A stretch of 64,000 nucleotides of DNA. Origin: an uncultured Collinsella sp. GTDB taxonomy: Bacteria; Actinomycetota; Coriobacteriia; Coriobacteriales; Coriobacteriaceae. The notes under the pieces were generated by a model. It had not been told where the DNA came from. It made no database searches and saw nothing but the letters and a program-made list of their open reading frames with translations. Shown here in pieces: positions 60,421 through 64,000 of the stretch; the stretch's first letter is position 1; the number at the start of each line of letters is the position of its first letter. A program made the position numbers and the translations under genes. The stretch spans positions 1-64,000 of the forward strand of contig UQIV01000013.1 of the NCBI GenBank assembly GCA_900541205.1. Reading direction: 5' to 3'.

Positions 60421-60990
60421 ATGAATGAGATTTCCAACATACATGCGTTTGAAGACGAGGATTTCCTGCACGCCTGCTTTGTGTGGGGGATGGCCGTGCT
60501 TGGCGTATTTGCCGTGTGCCTGGTGCCGGTGTTTATGCTGCTGGGTGGGCCCGCGGATTTGGATGCGGCTGACGCGGGTGGCTGGACGGCTGTCTTGGGC
60601 TGGATAGTCGGCTTGGCTGCGATTTCGGCGGCGTCATTTGCCGTGCACGAGCTGGTGCACGGTGTGTTTTTTAAGCTGCTGGCGCCTGCGGGCGCGAAGG
60701 TGACCTTTGGGGCAAATCTCCAAACCTGCATGATTTACGCCTGCGCCGAGGGCGTTGTGTATTCGCGCCGGCGGTACATGGCGGTTTGCCTGGCGCCGAC
60801 GGTTGTTGTGACGGTGGCGTTTGCCCTGGGGTTTGCGTTCTCGGGCTATCCGCTGCTGTGTTACCTAGCGGCTGGTCTGCACTTGTCGGGCTGTGTGGGC
60901 GACTGGTATTACGTGTGGACCATCCTGCGCGACCGTCGCATTGTCGCCTGCGAGGACACATCCTTTGGCGTGCGCTTTTTCGCAAGGTAG
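60421..60990 (+). CDS. DUF3267 membrane protein (putative zincin)
   Basis: A 189-aa protein with about five membrane helices. HELVHG (HExxH) lies in the third helix region (SFAVHELVHGVFF), and GDWYYV near the end could give the third metal ligand, as in M50-like site-2 peptidases. The family (PF11667) is predicted to be proteases but is uncharacterised. Weak ribosome site. It is divergent from the MetRS-like gene. Confidence 0.82.
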   Translation: MNEISNIHAFEDEDFLHACFVWGMAVLGVFAVCLVPVFMLLGGPADLDAADAGGWTAVLGWIVGLAAISAASFAVHELVHGVFFKLLAPAGAKVTFGANLQTCMIYACAEGVVYSRRRYMAVCLAPTVVVTVAFALGFAFSGYPLLCYLAAGLHLSGCVGDWYYVWTILRDRRIVACEDTSFGVRFFAR

Positions 60991-61000
60991 TCTTTTTGGG

Positions 61001-61033
61001 ATGATTTTTCTGGGACGGGGATTAAAAAATCAT
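61001..61033. repeat. hairpin with GGGACGGGG loop before queH
   Basis: ATGATTTTT / AAAAATCAT stem around CTGGGACGGGGATTA. It ends four bases before the queH ribosome site and could affect its translation. Confidence 0.55.
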
Positions 61034-61052
61034 TGCGGGGGAGGAGATGTTG

Positions 61053-61628
61053 ATGAAGCCGTTGCTGCTGCATGCTTGCTGCGCGCCGTGCTCGCTGGAG
61101 CCGGTTCGCCTGCTGCGCGAGGAAGGGTTTGAGCCCACGATTTGCTGGACCAACCCCAATATTCAACCGCGCGATGAATGGCAGCGCCGCTTGGACGAGC
61201 TGCGCCGGTGGTGCGCCGACGGCGACATCGAGCTCATCGAGGCAGGGGAGGACCGCGATCGCTGGGAGACCGGCGTGGCACCGCTGGGTGCCGATCGGCC
61301 CCGTCGCTGTCGTGCGTGCTATGCCTTGCGCTTGGCCGAGGCGTGCCGCGTGGCCCAGGAGCGTGGATTTGAATACGTGGGCACGACGCTCGCCGTCTCG
61401 CCGTATCAGCTGTTCGATACCTGTAATGACGTGCTGGAGCGTCTGGCGGCGGCACATGGGCTCACCCCGGTCATTCGCGATTTTCGCCCGTATTATCCCG
61501 AGGCCACGCGTCGTTCGCGCGAGCTTGGCATGTATCGGCAGAACTACTGTGGTTGCCGCTTCTCGGCTGTCGAGGCGGCCATGGACCGCGCCCGCATCCG
61601 CGACGAGCGCAAGGCTGCCAAAAAGTAG
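61053..61628 (+). CDS. queH: epoxyqueuosine reductase QueH
   Basis: A 191-aa enzyme for the last step of queuosine synthesis. From ATG 61053 (GGGGGAGGAG before it) the protein starts MKPLLLHACCAPCS; C9, C10, C13, CRAC and YCGC are the QueH cysteine set that binds Fe-S clusters. It replaces QueG in many anaerobes. It is 64 bases upstream of queA. Confidence 0.95.
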   Translation: MKPLLLHACCAPCSLEPVRLLREEGFEPTICWTNPNIQPRDEWQRRLDELRRWCADGDIELIEAGEDRDRWETGVAPLGADRPRRCRACYALRLAEACRVAQERGFEYVGTTLAVSPYQLFDTCNDVLERLAAAHGLTPVIRDFRPYYPEATRRSRELGMYRQNYCGCRFSAVEAAMDRARIRDERKAAKK

Positions 61629-61692
61629 TTCATTTGGGACGTCAGCCTGCTAGGATGTAGAGCGGACTTTAGCTATATAAGGAGAACCCGAC

Positions 61693-62910
61693 GTGTCTAT
61701 GCGTACCGATGATTTTGACTATAACCTTCCTGAGGAACTGATTGCCCAGGCTCCTGCCGAGCCGCGCGACTCCTGCCGCCTGCTGGTGGTGGATCGCAAG
61801 GGCTCTGAGGCAGGAACGCCGCTGGAGCATGGCGGCACCGTTGAGCACCGCATCTTCCGCGACATCATCGACTATATCGAGCCGGGCGACGTGCTCGTCA
61901 TCAACAAGACGCGTGTGATGCCGGCCCGCCTGATCGGTCGCAAGTCCGGCTCGGGTGGCGTGGTCGAGACGCTGCTGCTCAAGCGCCGCGAGGATGTTGA
62001 CCCGCTGGGTCACGTTTGGGAGTGCCTGGTCAAGCCGGGCAAGCGCCTGAAGCCCGGTGCTCAGATTGAGTATCGCGCCGGTGGCGCCCATGCGCCCGAG
62101 GGGGCTCCCGTGGTGCTGACGGCCGAGGTCATCGACTTTGTCACCGATAGCCGCGGTGGCCGTCTGGTGCGCTTTGAGCCGGCCGGTTGCAATGCTGCCG
62201 GTGAGCCGCGCACGCTCGACGAGGCCATTCATGCCGCCGGTCACGTGCCGCTGCCGCCCTACATTACCGATTACGAGGGTGATCCCGAGAAGTACCAGAC
62301 CGTCTACGCCATGAAGGAGGAGCACTCGGCTGCCGCTCCCACGGCGGGCCTGCACTTTACGCCCGAGCTCATGGCTGCCATCGAGGCCAAGGGTGCCAAG
62401 TTTGCCGCCGTCGAACTCGAGGTGGGCATCGACACCTTCCGTCTGGTGGAGGAGGACGATCCCACGCAGCATGTGATGCATACCGAGCGCTACCACGTGT
62501 CGCAGGAGGTTGTCGACGCCGTGCATAAGGCGAAGGCCGAGGGCCATCGTGTGATCGCTGTCGGCACCACGGCGGTGCGCTCGCTCGAGAGCGCGTTTGA
62601 CGCCGATGCGCCGGTGTCCGATCCGGCCGTGACGGCGCGCTATTTTGAGGGCCGTGAGGACGGGGCCGATACGCTTGGCCGCGGTGACATCGTGGCGCGT
62701 GAGAACGCCACGACGCAGCTCTACCTCATGCCCGGCTCGACCTATCACGTGGTCGACGCGCTGATCACGAACTTCCACGTGCCGCGTTCCACGCTCATGA
62801 TGCTCGTGAGTGCGCTTGCCACCCGCGACCAGATCATGGATGCCTACGCTGCCGCCATCGAAGAACGCTACCGCTTCTTCAGCTTTGGTGATGCGATGCT
62901 CATTTTGTAG
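61693..62910 (+). CDS. queA: S-adenosylmethionine:tRNA ribosyltransferase-isomerase
   Basis: QueA (405 aa) transfers ribose from SAM to preQ1 in tRNA. It starts at GTG 61693 (AAGGAGA eight bases before; ATG 61699 is too far from it). The sequence holds DFDYNLPEELIAQ, VLVINKTRVMPARLIG, PTAGLHFTPELM, GTTAVRSLESAF and NFHVPRSTLMMLVSA, all family-conserved. It makes epoxyqueuosine-tRNA, the QueH substrate. This is a functional pair. Confidence 0.97.
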   Translation: MSMRTDDFDYNLPEELIAQAPAEPRDSCRLLVVDRKGSEAGTPLEHGGTVEHRIFRDIIDYIEPGDVLVINKTRVMPARLIGRKSGSGGVVETLLLKRREDVDPLGHVWECLVKPGKRLKPGAQIEYRAGGAHAPEGAPVVLTAEVIDFVTDSRGGRLVRFEPAGCNAAGEPRTLDEAIHAAGHVPLPPYITDYEGDPEKYQTVYAMKEEHSAAAPTAGLHFTPELMAAIEAKGAKFAAVELEVGIDTFRLVEEDDPTQHVMHTERYHVSQEVVDAVHKAKAEGHRVIAVGTTAVRSLESAFDADAPVSDPAVTARYFEGREDGADTLGRGDIVARENATTQLYLMPGSTYHVVDALITNFHVPRSTLMMLVSALATRDQIMDAYAAAIEERYRFFSFGDAMLIL

Positions 62911-62935
62911 TTACGCGGTTCTACGAACCGCGTAA
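62911..62935. terminator. short hairpin after queA
   Basis: TTACGCGGTT / AACCGCGTAA, 10-bp perfect stem with a 5-base loop. No T-run. Confidence 0.55.
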
Positions 62936-62949
62936 CTGCTCGACGCTGC

Positions 62950-63048
62950 GCGGGCCGCATTTGGACAATCTGACGTTCAACTTCAAGGGCGCGACCAGAA
63001 GGTCAGCGCCCTTTCGTTTCACGTCACCTTGTCTCAAATGCGGCCCGC
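62950..63048. repeat. nested long palindrome with inner terminator
   Basis: GCGGGCCGCATTTG at 62950-62963 pairs with CAAATGCGGCCCGC at 63035-63048, and imperfect pairing continues inward for about 33 bases. Inside, AAGGGCGC-GACC / GGTC-A-GCGCCCTT (62985-63013) forms a terminator-like stem followed by TCGTTT. It lies in the convergent gap after queA. Confidence 0.7.
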
Positions 63049-63105
63049 TCGCTGTCGTTGCCAAAACATCGGCATTTCTTTGGTTGTCAAGAGATTGGCG
63101 CAAAG

Positions 63106-63136
63106 GTAGTCGTTGGGGACGTTCTTAAACGACTAC
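63106..63136. repeat. hairpin with GGGGACG loop at the 3' end of the coiled-coil gene
   Basis: GTAGTCGTT / AACGACTAC stem around GGGGACGTTCTT. The right arm includes the stop codon region of the minus-strand gene. Confidence 0.5.
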
Positions 63137-63990
63137 TTGCTTGCGAACAGCCAGACTAGGATGATCACCAGGATTGCGGCGACGATGCAGACGATGGCGC
63201 CGGTGAATTTGATGCGCGAGTCGCGGGTACGCTCGCGCACCGCGTCCTCGGTGGCCTCGAGCTGGGCGACTTCTCGCTCGGTCTCGGCGTGTTCGGCTTT
63301 GTCTCGGGCCAAGGACCCTGCAAGCGACTCAGTGATCTCTGGGTGGTCGTGCACCTCGGTCGCCTGTTCGATGATCGACTGCGCATGTGCGGCATCTGCT
63401 TGGGCGTTGGCGATGGTCTGCTCCTGGTCGCGGCGTGCCTTGTCCTCGGCAGTGATCTTCTCGCGCAGTTCGCGCTGGCGCGTTGCAGCGGCGGTTTTTG
63501 CGGTCTGCAGCTCGTCGCGCGCGGCATCGGCCTCTGCCGTCACGGCCTGATGGGCTCGCTTAGCGTCGGCGATGGGGGCTTGCGCCTGTTCGACGGCCTG
63601 CTCGGCTGCGGCAAGCGAGTGCTCAAGATCGGCGGTGATGCGCGGGACATCTTCTTCGGCTTTACGCAGGGCATCTGCCGTGTCGGAGATCTGCATCGAG
63701 AGTTCGCTGGTGCGCACCGTATAGTTGGCGGGATTTGCCGAGGGATTGCGTTGCAGCTCGGCGTACTCATGACGCAGCGTCTCGAGCTGGGCGCGCGTGG
63801 CGTCGACGGTTTGTTGTGCGGCCGCAATGCCGGCGTCTCGCTCGGCTTTCACCTTGTCGCGGATACGCTTGGAATCCTCAAGACGTCGAACGAGGCGGTT
63901 GCCGGTCTCGCGAGAGCTCGCCTCGCGGGCCTCCACGGCGTCGAGCGCGGCCTTCAGGCGGAGCTCAGTCGCGTCATCCTCTGTCTTCAT
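63133..63990 (-). CDS. tail-anchored coiled-coil protein
   Basis: A 285-aa protein, almost entirely charged helix with heptad-like Ala/Glu/Gln/Arg runs from residue 8 to about 255, then a single C-terminal membrane helix (TGAIVCIVAAILVIILVWLFASK). No signal peptide, so it is a tail-anchored cytosolic coiled coil. No enzyme motif is visible. Function unknown. ATG 63990 is near the window edge. Confidence 0.8.
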   Translation of the reverse strand: MKTEDDATELRLKAALDAVEAREASSRETGNRLVRRLEDSKRIRDKVKAERDAGIAAAQQTVDATRAQLETLRHEYAELQRNPSANPANYTVRTSELSMQISDTADALRKAEEDVPRITADLEHSLAAAEQAVEQAQAPIADAKRAHQAVTAEADAARDELQTAKTAAATRQRELREKITAEDKARRDQEQTIANAQADAAHAQSIIEQATEVHDHPEITESLAGSLARDKAEHAETEREVAQLEATEDAVRERTRDSRIKFTGAIVCIVAAILVIILVWLFASK

Positions 63991-64000
63991 TTGTTCGAAC

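Noticed and set aside
61637..61692. preQ1 riboswitch in front of queA
   Set aside because: The gap is short and shows no preQ1 aptamer pattern.
1..64000. tRNA, rRNA or CRISPR arrays
   Set aside because: I looked through the gaps and found no cloverleaf with CCA-type end, no rRNA and no regularly spaced repeats.

Overview
The window is high-GC bacterial chromosome. I infer a gut Coriobacteriia (Actinomycetota), most likely a Collinsella species or close relative. The reasons are the family mix (two-zinc-ribbon surface proteins, class III FBPase, DUF4430 surface proteins, neelaredoxin-type superoxide reductase, a YerC-type TrpR protein) and the actinobacterial-style GAAC-N4-GTTC damage box. 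This rests on recalled families, not on a search. I see no rRNA, tRNA, CRISPR array, prophage or intact insertion sequence. Nearly all of it is chromosomal genes with short intergenic gaps.

Layout. 1-4.2 kb: tRNA thiolation (mnmA), cysteine synthase (cysK) divergent from an Rrf2 regulator, a small holin-like membrane protein and a YerC-type regulator. 4.3-23.7 kb, + strand: a genome-maintenance block with an AddB/AddA-like helicase-nuclease pair, dnaE, a SWIM-SNF2 ATPase, superoxide reductase, a NadE-like protein with eroded active sites, and ruvCAB behind a probable LexA box. 23.8-40 kb: fhs, several zinc-ribbon or lipoprotein envelope proteins, a CDF metal transporter, a DraG-type hydrolase, a YhcG-type nuclease, one pseudogene and a secreted PI-PLC. 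40.1-43.5 kb: fchA-folD and a C69 dipeptidase. 43.7-45.9 kb: a phasin-like protein with an ABC1/UbiB kinase. 46.0-51.0 kb: a cobalamin riboswitch leading into two DUF4430 (transcobalamin-like) surface proteins. 51.2-64 kb: two GtrA proteins, class III FBPase, DegV, a TIM-barrel protein, an RsmB-type methyltransferase, a MetRS-like protein, a DUF3267 protein, queH-queA and a tail-anchored coiled-coil protein.

How genes work together. fhs, fchA and folD cover formate to methylene-tetrahydrofolate. FolD has lost residues needed for cyclohydrolase activity, and FchA next to it could supply that step. ruvCAB overlap start-to-stop and form one resolution operon. queH-queA cover late queuosine steps. 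The most interesting unit is the riboswitch-controlled DUF4430 pair: a 1289-residue protein with four DUF4430 repeats, a beta-propeller-like region and a wall/membrane anchor, translationally coupled to a membrane-anchored protein ending in one DUF4430 domain. I propose this as a surface cobalamin-capture system.

Intergenic DNA carries hairpins with a recurring GGGACG(GGG) loop but different stems, a MITE-like element, several strong terminators and small palindromes that look like operators. Where the first ATG/GTG of an open frame lacked a ribosome-binding site, I moved the start to the one that has it and say so.
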